A stretch of 54,365 nucleotides of DNA. It comes from Acanthaster planci. Its lineage: Eukaryota; Echinodermata; Asteroidea; Valvatida; Acanthasteridae. Positions 23,855 through 33,069 of the stretch are shown here, piece by piece (the stretch's first letter is position 1; every line of letters starts with the position of its first letter). Under the pieces are notes generated by a model. It had not been told where the DNA came from and searched no databases. It saw nothing but the letters and a program-made list of their open reading frames with translations. The stretch covers positions 12,812 to 67,176 of the forward strand of contig NW_019091678.1 of assembly GCF_001949145.1 (NCBI RefSeq), in the 5' to 3' direction. The position numbers and the translations under genes are program-made.

Positions 23855-24689
23855 ATGAGGCCATGAGAATGATAGTTTTAGATTTGCGTCCGGAACATTT
23901 TGGAAAAACATGGAGCTTTTTTCATATTTCATTATTCCTTATTTTTCGTATCTGACTTTGTGCGGAGCGCGAAGAGGCCAAGTGCAATGTATATACAGTG
24001 TATGTAAAGTACATGTACGTAGTAAGAATTCAAGTTGCAATATACCGCATTCCCTGGTGCATGACACTGCTAAAAATTCTCCCTACATTCAACTGAGCTT
24101 AATGCATATTCAGTTAATTAACTGGCATGCCAGCCGCAAATTATAGCCACAACCTCACGTTCCATACATGTATAAGGCAAATGAGGTCATCAAGTTGTCA
24201 AACAGAACAAGTTTTGCTTGGATACAGCATTCTGTATACTCACGGCTGGCCAGCCTGCCGGCCGGGACGGAAGCTGCAAGGCCTTGCAGCACTAACGGGA
24301 TTGCTTGTACATGTATGTATGTACATCGTTTACATGTATAGTACATGTACATGCACAGTAATGTCCGTGCTCGGTGGATACTTACATATGTACATGTATT
24401 CCCCGGCCGGGCCATGGCAGTGCTTTACACGTATGCATATTACAGTCTTACAGAATTTGATTGTTTGTGAAGTACATGTGGGTAGGCATGGTAGGTATGC
24501 GTAGATATATACATGTACGTATTTTGGACCCATTTACTGCTGTATGATTTAGGATTTGAAATGGATTTTTATTCCTGCATTTTTCTGAAGACATTGATTT
24601 TTTTTTAATAATGAACTATTTCGGCAGGGTCACTTTGGACCATGCGGGCGGTGGACGCAAATCTAAAAATTTCATTCTCATGGCCTCAT
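23855..24689. mobile_element. Inverted-repeat (MITE-like) element with TTTAT target duplication
   Basis: The left end starts ATGAGGCCATGAGAATGA and reads on through TTTTAGATTTGCGTCC (23855-23891). The right end (24653-24689) is its near-perfect reverse complement, giving about 36-base terminal inverted repeats with very few mismatches. The five bases immediately outside each end are TTTAT, a perfect target-site duplication. The 835-base element has no transposase reading frame. Its interior includes GC-rich palindromic stretches (near 24245-24270 and 24400-24415) and TACATG tracts. A related end lies at 34430-34470. Confidence 0.8.
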
Positions 24690-25016
24690 TTTATACATAT
24701 ACCTTTTTAAGCATTTTTAATTTTTGGGTATCACAGGTACCAGGGGGTACATGTACATTTCCACTGTATTGTAGACGACATCCACTGGGCTAGGTAACGT
24801 TAGTTCTACACTTTTACAAATGACTGACAACCACATGGTTTGCTCAATGGTTTATGTGCCTTACTCCGGTGCGCAGTAAACAGTAGGCATGGACAGTGAT
24901 GGATGGTGGCACTTAGCACAGACAGACTAAAGTTGGCAAAGTGCACCATACTGTGCCAAAACGTTAGCAAGTCCTGAAAACAAAAAGTTGCTTTCAACGT
25001 ACCTGCATCAATTGAC

Positions 25017-25477
25017 CATCTTTTGAGTTGTTTATGTGGAAAAATGGTACCATAGGCTGTCCAACACTTGACCACTGACGTCCTTTTTGTGGTACAAAAC
25101 ATGAGAAGTAAAACTTCGAACGCAGCATGATCATCGCGGGACATAACTACGTACAGCGCCCTCAATCGGAAAAGGCCAGTTGCGCCAACTTGAACTTCAA
25201 GAATGTCCGGTCCAAGCATTTTCTCCTCCAGGTCTATGGTCCAAGTCACTACAAGCGACGTACATGTACACAGACCAGTGACTTGGAGGTCAAGTCGTAC
25301 ATCTACAAGAACGTTCGAGCATGTGCACATGTTACATGAGGGAGGGGGTTCCCCCATCTCCTCCTCGGGAAAGAAGAAAAAAGTTGGTGAAAATCTCAAA
25401 TAGGATGTGGGACCGCTGTTTAGAAACTGATTTGCGTTATTCCAGCTTTTGCCACTGACCGGGGTTTCTTTGAACAT
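25017..25477 (-). CDS. Unrecognised ORF with a good splice donor, possible exon
   Basis: A 223-codon minus-strand frame starts at 25477. I cannot assign it to a family. The conserved-looking part is ILEVQVGATGLFRLRALYVV through FPHKQLKRWSIDA. It ends at GATGCAG|GTACGT (about 25018), an almost ideal splice donor, after which the frame becomes low quality (ATFCFQDLLTFW). That suggests an exon ending there and not the full ORF. The 5' part contains a run of Phe from a poly-T tract and is probably not coding. It could equally be a chance open frame; no transcript evidence is available. Confidence 0.25.
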
Positions 25478-25479
25478 TT

Positions 25480-28330
25480 TTCCAAATCAGAGAGCCCCTT
25501 TTTTTTCTTGTTCACAATTTTTATATTGGGGAAAAGTAAGTAAATCAAATCAAATTAAATTGCTTGAAAATACCTCGGCGTTAACACCCTTCTACCATTT
25601 TTTTTTTTTTTTGTTAAATGCTGATGAATGCAGTGCCCTCCCCCATCCTGTTCCAAGAACCGTTTCAGAAAGTAAACTATCTGCACAACATAATTCAGCG
25701 TAAATCAAAGAATTTAATTTTTATCTTATTCTCTCATTCAGGAAAAAGAAATGAGCTATACCTTTAAATAATCCTCATATTCCTTGGGTTGTCCTCATTA
25801 AATCTTTTTCCTTAAATGGCTTCTTAAATTTCCGTAGCATTTTTCAATGAGAGTAATCCACATGGCATAACTTCCGGGTTTCCAACATAAATACAAGTAA
25901 CTTAAGAGGAACAGAAAATTGCAATAAAGGGGTAATAAAGTGCAGTTCAAATCATGAGCATATTATTAATGTCTCAGGCCACATATTTTATTTCATTCAA
26001 TCAAAATCCTCTGACTGTTACACCGATTACAGGAGTTACAAAAAGTACACAGAATACTAGTCCAGACTTCAAACTCATTTTGTGCACACAAATTCCCTTG
26101 GTTTGCCTCGAGTGTATTGACCTTGAGTGGCATAAAACAGGCCATACAAGATCAAAACTGTACTCTCTAACCCATATTTCTTCAAAATGTCTAAAAGGCA
26201 AAGGGCTTGTATTTATTTTACATAAGTCTGACACATAAACAAGCCCATTTTTGATTGGTGGAGCATTTTTTAATACAAAATGCATAGACCAAAGGCACTT
26301 AGAAGTTTTCTGAGGGAGGCTGGAACTGTTCAGTACTGAAGCCTTAAGCTTTCTATTTTATTTTTCCATCACAAAGTGTTGCCATTGTAAGAATCAAATC
26401 AGTGACTTTCAAGACCAAGTATGGCAAATCGGATAGTGAATCTTCTGTTTATGAAAAAAATCAAACAAGTGGAAATGAAGAAACATGAATAGTGCTTAAC
26501 TTCTCAATCTTCCACCCCTTTCCTCTTGTCCACTTGCAGGTGGGTATAATTTTGGCCAAAAATTTCAGCTCTTGAAAAAGGTAAGATATGGCCATCAACA
26601 CAGCCAAATACCATATATACTGATTTACACGAGTCATTTGAACAGTATTTGTACCACATTTCTTACCACAACCTCAAACTTTTCAACAATGTGGGACATG
26701 CCAATGGAGTGGTATATACTACAACGGGCGCCATATATGCACGGCTGCCAAGTTCACATTCAACACACCATGTACCTCCACGGATTTCTCAGACTTTGTG
26801 TGTGCTTTAAAAACAAAACAAACACAGCATTGACATGTTCAGATGTCAGTCGAGTTGATTGAGTCAAGGTATGCTTGATGTTTGAAACTATTAGCTTGTA
26901 CCTGTGTATACAGATGGCCAGATCATGGCAATATATAGTCTTGTCCAAAGTGGATTTAGAAAAATAAAAATAAGAGCACATCTTGTTTAAATACAGACAT
27001 TCAAGGAAAAGCGACCTTCAAGTTTAAGAGTTGCTGTTGAACCTCCCCCTCCCCATTTCATTTGTTTTCTCTTTGGCAAGCAGCGACCCTATCTACCTAC
27101 ACGTAAATATCCATTAGTCTGTCTTCCAAATTAGTACTCTAATTTATTAGTGGCAAAAGCATTGTTGAAGTCATGAAAGAGACAATAGGCAAGGACAGTT
27201 ATGTGCAGAAAAAAAGAGATACAAATTTTCCAGAAGCACCTAATGAGTGAAGCTCCAGTTAGAAATAAAATTTTAAGCTTAAGTTACACATGTACATGTA
27301 GTTACATTTACTGACTATGAGCACAATTGACATCTTCATTCCACATACTGAGATACAGAATTTGNNNNNNNNNNNNNNNNNNNNNNNNNNNNNNNNNNNN
27401 NNNNNNNNNNNNNNNNNNNNNNNNNNNNNNNNNNNNNNNNNNNNNNNNNNNNNNNNNNNNNNNNNNNNNNNNNNNNNNNNNNNNNNNNNNNNNNNNNNNN
27501 NNNNNNNNNNNNNNNNNNNNNNNNNNNNNNNNNNNNNNNNNNNNNNNNNNNNNNNNNNNNNNNNNNNNNNNNNNNNNNNNNNNNNNNNNNNNNNNNNNNN
27601 NNNNNNNNNNNNNNNNNNNNNNNNNNNNNNNNNNNNNNNNNNNNNNNNNNNNNNNNNNNNNNNNNNNNNNNNNNNNNNNNNNNNNNNNNNNNNNNNNNNN
27701 NNNNNNNNNNNNNNNNNNNNNNNNNNNNNNNNNNNNNNNNNNNNNNNNNNNNNNNNNNNNNNNNNNNNNNNNNNNNNNNNNNNNNNNNNNNNNNNNNNNN
27801 NNNNNNNNNNNNNNNNAAATTTACCGATGTTTTGAATTGAAATAAAACTGTAAGTAGAAATCACACACCAAATTCATGTTAACCTGTGTACAGACTTCCT
27901 TGAGTGAATCACAAATGATCAGTCTGTATTATGACCACAACTGATGGTAGCAATTTAATCTCTAGGATGTTTTTCAATGGGCTGCCAGTAACCACTTGAT
28001 AAATGTGACAATCTACAATTTCAAATAACAACTGCAAATATATGAGAACAGTGTTCAGTTTTAGAAGTGGAAGGAAAAACTCCACATGAATATTATAGAG
28101 AAAAACCAACAAAGTTAAGTAAAGACTGAACAATCCACACATTAAACCTGGGCTGGACTCACAGAAGTGGAAGGTGACAAAAGTGTCACTATGCCAACCT
28201 GACGCCCCATTCTACCAGTCCACTTTTCATTGCTGAGCCAAACCAACACTGACACCAAAATAAACCTTCAAGACCATATAGTTATGTACAGCATAATTCT
28301 GATTCACGTTGGTTGAAAGAGCTACATTTT
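25480..28330. other. Non-coding stretch including an assembly gap
   Basis: There are only short open frames with no recognisable features. The apparent 170-200 codon frames around 27259-27864 consist of N bases and are not genes. Confidence 0.6.
27365..27816. other. Assembly gap (452 N)
   Basis: The bases here are undetermined. Flanking sequence on both sides is ordinary AT-rich DNA. Confidence 1.
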
Positions 28331-28429
28331 CCCAGTGAACATAATGGTCTGGGCAGTTAGTGGGGAGGCTGTGGCTGGGACAGCAGCGCTGCTGTTGTCA
28401 TGGGGATGTCTCCAGCAGCTGCATCAGTG

Positions 28430-28552
28430 TCTGCTGTCTCATGCGTCAGTGCCTAATATCTCCTGCATCCTACATCCTCTTCTGTTGCTTCTCCTGCAGC
28501 TCCTTCTGGATCTTGTAGATCTTCTAAGCCAAGAGGTAATAGTACTCCTCCT
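28430..28552 (-). pseudogene. CBP/p300 KIX-domain C-terminal fragment with stop codons
   Basis: On the minus strand an acceptor-like CTTGTCACAG is followed directly by codons for EEYYYLLA, a TAG stop, then KIYKIQKELQEKQQKRM and another stop. This closely matches the last helix of the KIX domain of the CBP/p300 acetyltransferase coactivators, where the same run has Glu at the position of the first stop. KIX binds phosphorylated CREB, Myb and other activators. The upstream KIX helices were not found in the window, so only one exon-sized piece is present. The preserved acceptor argues for a duplicated genomic exon and against a processed copy. The two stops (plus a third about 8 codons later) argue that it is a pseudo-exon, unless the first TAG is a sequencing error. 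Confidence 0.68.
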
Positions 28553-28655
28553 GTGACAAGACCAGGCAGCAAAAAACAAATGAGTGAATTAAAAAGTGAG
28601 CAAGGGTGAATGCTTTTCCAGGTGATTTTTCTGCAATGGACACTGGTCTTCCTTT

Positions 28656-29194
28656 GGGGCCACTCAAAATTTTCATTGTTTCTTAAATTTTGCCTTTTTT
28701 TTAAATAGTGGGTGGGTGGTTCAAGGAAAGAAACTGAAAATCGAAATTTACTTTTTTATAAAAACCCAGTAAAACTTATTTTTCTGACTTATTTGTAGTG
28801 TGCACACCACGCCAGCATTCCAAAAATGCAATCTTTTTCAACTTCATTTCCATATACAGACAGGTTGACCTTTCCAGTACATAATTATGCAAGTGTAAAA
28901 GATCATGGAAGGAGGTGGTTTTTACTCTTAGACTTTGAAGCTGGGCGCTTGCAGCAGTGACCAAATACAAATGTAGCAGGTTACCAGGTGTATTACATGT
29001 ATAGTGAACGCTGAACACCATTTGCTAATAGATTTTTCCATGCATTTGAATTTATATCAAATGCACGCATAATGTACATGTACTGGATGAAAAATCAATT
29101 CTTTAAAGTCAAAATTGCAGGTGGGTGGGTGGGTAATCAAAAAAATTTGGCAAAAAGTCAAAATTTAAAAACATTAAAAATTTTGAGTGGCCCC
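28656..29194. mobile_element. Inverted-repeat (MITE-like) element, GGGGCCACTC ends
   Basis: The left end GGGGCCACTCAAAATTTT continues through TTAAATTTTGCCTTTTT (28656-28703). The reverse complement of the right end (29152-29194) matches it over about 45 bases with few differences. The element is 539 bases long, AT-rich inside, with a (GTGG)n-like stretch near each end and no transposase frame. I could not identify a target-site duplication. Confidence 0.6.
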
Positions 29195-29493
29195 TAATCT
29201 GTACATGAACCGTCAGTGAGAATGACTCTGATGAGATACTTGACAAACACCTGCACTTCTCTAAGAGTAGGAGGTGTCTTTGTACATCATACAGAATTAC
29301 ATGTAGTTGTTTGTGAGGCTAAGTTCAACCTTCCATAAAGTCAAATATTAGGTTCTATTCCAATTTCCAACAAACATCAGCAACCAATATATTTCTGTTT
29401 GTTCATCTGAGCAGTTTTTCCCCCTGAGTTTCAGCAGAGGGATTTGTCTCCTACTTAAAGACGTTTGTTCCTAATTGGTGATTTATTCCCTCA

Positions 29494-29507
29494 GTAACCA
29501 TGGTAAC
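29494..29507 (+). promoter_or_regulatory. Perfect X-box (RFX) consensus match
   Basis: GTAACC-AT-GGTAAC matches the RFX X-box consensus GTNRCC-N(0-3)-RGYAAC at every position. RFX factors drive ciliary genes in animals. No gene start is visible nearby, so it may be a distal site or chance. Confidence 0.4.
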
Positions 29508-29689
29508 AGCAGGATCACAAATCATGAGAAAATGAACACTGCAAGTCAGAGTAATTTGGCCTTATTGCTGGACATATGCATAGCTACTACAGTGTACATG
29601 TATACCGGTATTAGTCTACAGAACTAGCAATGAAGTCACTAGAGTATCTTTATGCGCCTTGAGGGACTATGAATGATCAGTTAAGTTAG

Positions 29690-30093
29690 AATTCAGAGGG
29701 GAAAACATTGGCAAAGAGCAAATAGATGGGGTGAAATGTGTATGTATTTTAAAAGCTAAGGGTAGGCCAACAAAAAGACTCAACACCTCTCAAAACTAAA
29801 TGATCAGTTATCTACATACCTCCTCGATTTGAAGCATGGACTATTCAGGAACAGATTTCTTCAAAAATTTAGACTGTTGGAGCCTTAGTTATGTCACAAT
29901 TGAGAGGGGAAAAGTTCTGCAAATGCGAGAAGGTGAAATATTTCCAAAGTGAAGGGTAGAACAATGAAAAGACTCAATAACTCTCTAACTAAATGACCAA
30001 ATATCTAACATGTCTAAGTACCTGCATGATTTGAAACGTGGACTATTTACAAACAGATTTCTTTACAAATTTAGACTGTTCAAGCTTTCCCAG
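29690..30093 (+). repeat. Two-copy tandem repeat, unit about 205 bases
   Basis: Unit one (29690-29897) and unit two (29898-30093) share GAGGGGAAAA, then GGGTAG..CAA.(G)AAAAGACTCAA, TAAATGA.CA..TATCTA, then GATTTGAA.C.TGGACTATT and AGATTTCTT...AAATTTAGACTGTT, all in the same order. Divergence is about 20-25 per cent by eye. Confidence 0.75.
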
Positions 30094-30450
30094 TGGGCAC
30101 ACAACGCGTGAAAGACGTCTTTTTGTGGTCGTTATATGGTCCTGTGTCGCAAAGTGGTTGTGACAAAAAAAAACCGACATCTTAAAGACGTCTTTTATCC
30201 TCTGTTAGAAACATTGCTTCAGCAACCATGACCACAAAAAAACATGACGTCTTTATGACGTCATTTTGCCGTCGTTATCGAATCATTGGTACCACGCATA
30301 CAGTGAAAGGAGAAAACAACGTCTTAACAACGTCTTTTTTTTCTCTGTTTGAAATGTTATCATCAACAAGCAATACATGAAACACACAACGTCTTTACGA
30401 TGCCATTTTACAGTCGTTATCAAATCGTCAACGTACAGCAGAAAAAGAAA
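30094..30450 (+). repeat. CCCAGTGGGCA element end with ACGTCTTT.ACGTC subrepeats
   Basis: The region starts CCCAGTGGGCACACAACG and contains at least four GACGTCTTT-type words, each followed by a TTTTR..GTCGTTATCGAATC-like word (near 30112, 30183, 30248, 30335, 30398). Such CAGTGGGCA starts with internal ACGTC subrepeats are typical of non-autonomous DNA transposons in marine invertebrates. The opposite end was not found, so this may be a solo end. Confidence 0.5.
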
Positions 30451-31019
30451 AATATCTACATATTCTTATGAAGATTTTGCACAGTGACTTTTAGTTTGTC
30501 TCGAATTTTGCGGGTTCTCACTCGGTTTTACCACAAAAGGTCAAGTCCCGCCAGAACATTGGCATACAATGTATTGCGGAATCCCGCCTGCGGCCGCAGG
30601 TGACTGTTCTGTTTGCCTCATCTATTTGTCAAGAGGGATGTGTGAGATAACAATAGTGCGAATGTCCATTTTACAGGGAAATTTTAACACAAGAGGAATC
30701 GTAAGTGTGCTTTAGTACACATGCTTGTGCTTGATGATTATTTGCAATGGAACTGACCAGTAACCCCCTCCTCTGATTTAAAATAACAGGACATTAAAAC
30801 ACCCCTACATTTAGAATGGACGAGGCTATTTTCATTCACTGCCTGCATGCTCGCAATCAATGAATGCCTTAAAGCGTGTGCACCGTGCTACTTCGTGTAT
30901 AGTGGCTGTGGCTTAGTCTTAGCTGGTTCCAGCCTTTCGAGGAGACTCTACGCATACCGACTTGAACCAGCGATGGGAAAGACTTATGGAACGACAATGA
31001 GGCAAAAACTTGGAGGAAC

Positions 31020-31155
31020 CACATCGATCATTCTTCAACACTGATCGATCGTTCCCCCTACATAAATCGATTGTTCCCCTACATTGATCAATCGTTCTTC
31101 TGCATCGATTGATCATTCTTCTACATCGATCGATCGTTCCCTACATCGATCTCTT
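31020..31155 (+). repeat. GATCGATCGTTCCCCTACATC tandem repeat
   Basis: There are about six imperfect units of about 22 bases (ATCGATYGATCRTTCYYCTACA). They are followed by a second array of GATGAAnAAAGAnC units (31160-31280) that belongs to the inverted duplication. Confidence 0.8.
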
Positions 31156-31159
31156 ATGA

Positions 31160-31466
31160 TCGATGAAGAAAGAGTGATGAAAAAAGATCGATGAAGAAAG
31201 AGCGATGAAAAAAGAGCAATGAAAAAAGAGCGATGAACAAAGACCGATGAACAAAGACCGATCAAGAAAGACTGATGAAGCTACATCAATGCCAACGTTA
31301 CGTAACCTCTTCCAGTACCAAATAACACGTGTTCCCTGCAACCATAGCCCATCAGCACACAAGGCCACCCCTGTTCGGTACCTGTAAGTCTGGTCCCGAG
31401 CCAATTGAGTTGTCTGATGGGTGTTTATATCTAGTTTACTTGTCATGAAACCACTGAGAATATTTT
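31160..31466 (-). repeat. Inverted duplication, left arm
   Basis: This segment reappears in reverse complement at 32841-33067. In both arms the order, from the inner end, is AATATTCTCAGTGGTTTCAT, ACTAGATATAAACACCCATC, GGTGGCCTTGTGTGCTG, GGGAACACGTGTTATTTGG, GAAGAGGTTACGTAAC, then the GATGAA-type array. Identity is above 90 per cent by eye. Similarity stops sharply on the inner side. No coding is apparent. Confidence 0.85.
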
Positions 31467-32569
31467 CTATTTTCCACTGGATGGGATGCCAGATCATTAT
31501 GAATCGCTCCCTAACCACTATGGGCACCTATTGTTACTCCTAATAACTCAAGTTAAATTTTCCACACTAATAGCATTCCGGCAGAACTATTCTGTAAGAA
31601 TGCTACTCAAAAGTCAACCCTCATGAAGCTCAGTGCCAAAGGAAACGAAACTATAATTATAGAGTCATGTCTGTCTTTATTAAATTGTTCACCTAAGTAA
31701 TTGTCTTTGCCATTCTTATAATACCCGTTAATTTGTTTTAAGACTTTATGTTGGCAGATTTATTATGAACTGTAGGATTCCGAAGATATTTTTATGCAGA
31801 TTTTTTTCTCTGATTGAGTTATAGATTCCTTCCGTTATCCAACCTGGTTTTGACTTATTAATATGACTTCGGAGCTCACACTGTGGAAAATTTTGTCATA
31901 CACAATTTAAGAAATTCTCGTAGGTCTCATTGACATTATCTGGCGCAAGTTCCTCTTAATCTTAGTTAATGCTTACAGAGTTCCGAGGAAATGTTCACGT
32001 TTTTCTCTTTTTTTTTCATTTGTAATAATAGGTTACAAAACTTCTGAAGTTTTTTTGTACATTCATTTTAATCCTCTTACTCATCGGTCAAACGATGATG
32101 TCCAGAGATTGTATAGGCGGTTGTAGTCCAAATGCTACGAATGAATCTTTTGTTTCCTCTAAGCATACGGGCGATAGTCTTTTAGGATCAACAAGACAGC
32201 CGAGATTAAACGCTCTCTTTGTTTACGCTTAACAATATGCTTATTTTATTTATTATTTTCGACTTCATCGGTGTTAGCTTGGGGTCTCAGGGGATCAGGT
32301 AAATGAACATAGGAAAGGGTCGTATTGAAACAAGTTGACAAATTAGATCAAGATATTTTAAATCAGAAGGGAACAGTGTGTTCATCAGTGTTATGGAAGT
32401 GCATAGCTAGATAAGTAGGTCAAAGAATGACAGAATAGTTCCACTGGTTCAGCCGGTTTTGCCAGAATGTTATCAGTGTGGAAAATAAAATTTGTATCCA
32501 CCTGGAGTAAATATGTTTGCCCACAGTGGCTAGGGAGCGACCCATAATGAACTGGGGAAAATAGAACAT

Positions 32570-32705
32570 TGTAGCGCCGGCAGGTGCGGCCGGTAGGGGC
32601 ACCAGCTCGGACCCGCAGGGAGCTAGCTGGCTGCCCCCGCTGGTATGCGAACGGCCCACGGTTTTCCCGCCTCGCACCTGCGCAGTCCCCGCCTAGACGC
32701 CTCAT
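32570..32705. other. Short GC-rich, CpG-containing island
   Basis: GCGCCGGCAGGTGCGGCCGG through CGCACCTGCGCAGTCCCCGC stands out sharply from AT-rich surroundings. It lies between the inverted arms. It could be a promoter fragment or part of a transposon LTR. It is followed at about 32736 by AGAGAAATAAAAGTAAGG. No function can be assigned. Confidence 0.4.
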
Positions 32706-32840
32706 GTCTAGAGGTTTTTGGATCGTCACAGTGTTGTACGCTAGAGAAATAAAAGTAAGGTTTCTTGGCCAAAACGGCAATTTGTGGCTACCTGTGTCTG
32801 TCTGTGTAAGCGTCAGAACCCTGTCAGTAGGACACGCTAC

Positions 32841-33067
32841 AAAATATTCTCAGTGGTTTCATGACAAGGAAACTAGATATAAACACCCATCTGACTACTC
32901 AATTGGCTTGGGACCAGACTTACGGGTACTGAACACGGGTGGCCTTGTGTGCTGGTGGGCTATGGTTACAGGGAACACGTGTTATTTGGTGCTGGAAGAG
33001 GTTACGTAACATTGGCATCGATGTAGCTTCATCGGTCTTTCTTCATCGCTCTTTTTTCATCGCTCTT
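32841..33067 (+). repeat. Inverted duplication, right arm
   Basis: This is the reverse-complement partner of 31160-31466, with a shorter array of TCATCGCTCTTTTT units at its outer edge. The two arms are separated by about 1.37 kb of unrelated sequence. They may be two insertions of one dispersed repeat in opposite orientation or the ends of one larger element. Confidence 0.85.
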
Positions 33068-33069
33068 CC

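Noticed and set aside
24127-24533. Overlapping ORFs of up to 125 codons with YMYST/CTCTV repeats
   Set aside because: They come from TACATG tracts within the inverted-repeat element and have no conserved motif.
27259-27864. Long open frames on both strands
   Set aside because: They are made of N bases in the assembly gap.
31020-31155. Possible CRISPR-like array of GATCGATCGTTCC units
   Set aside because: Units are contiguous and imperfect with no unique spacers, and the DNA is eukaryotic; it is a minisatellite.
32391-32780. ORFs of 129 and 141 codons across the GC-rich block
   Set aside because: GC richness alone lengthens the frames on both strands, and neither has a recognisable domain or splice context.
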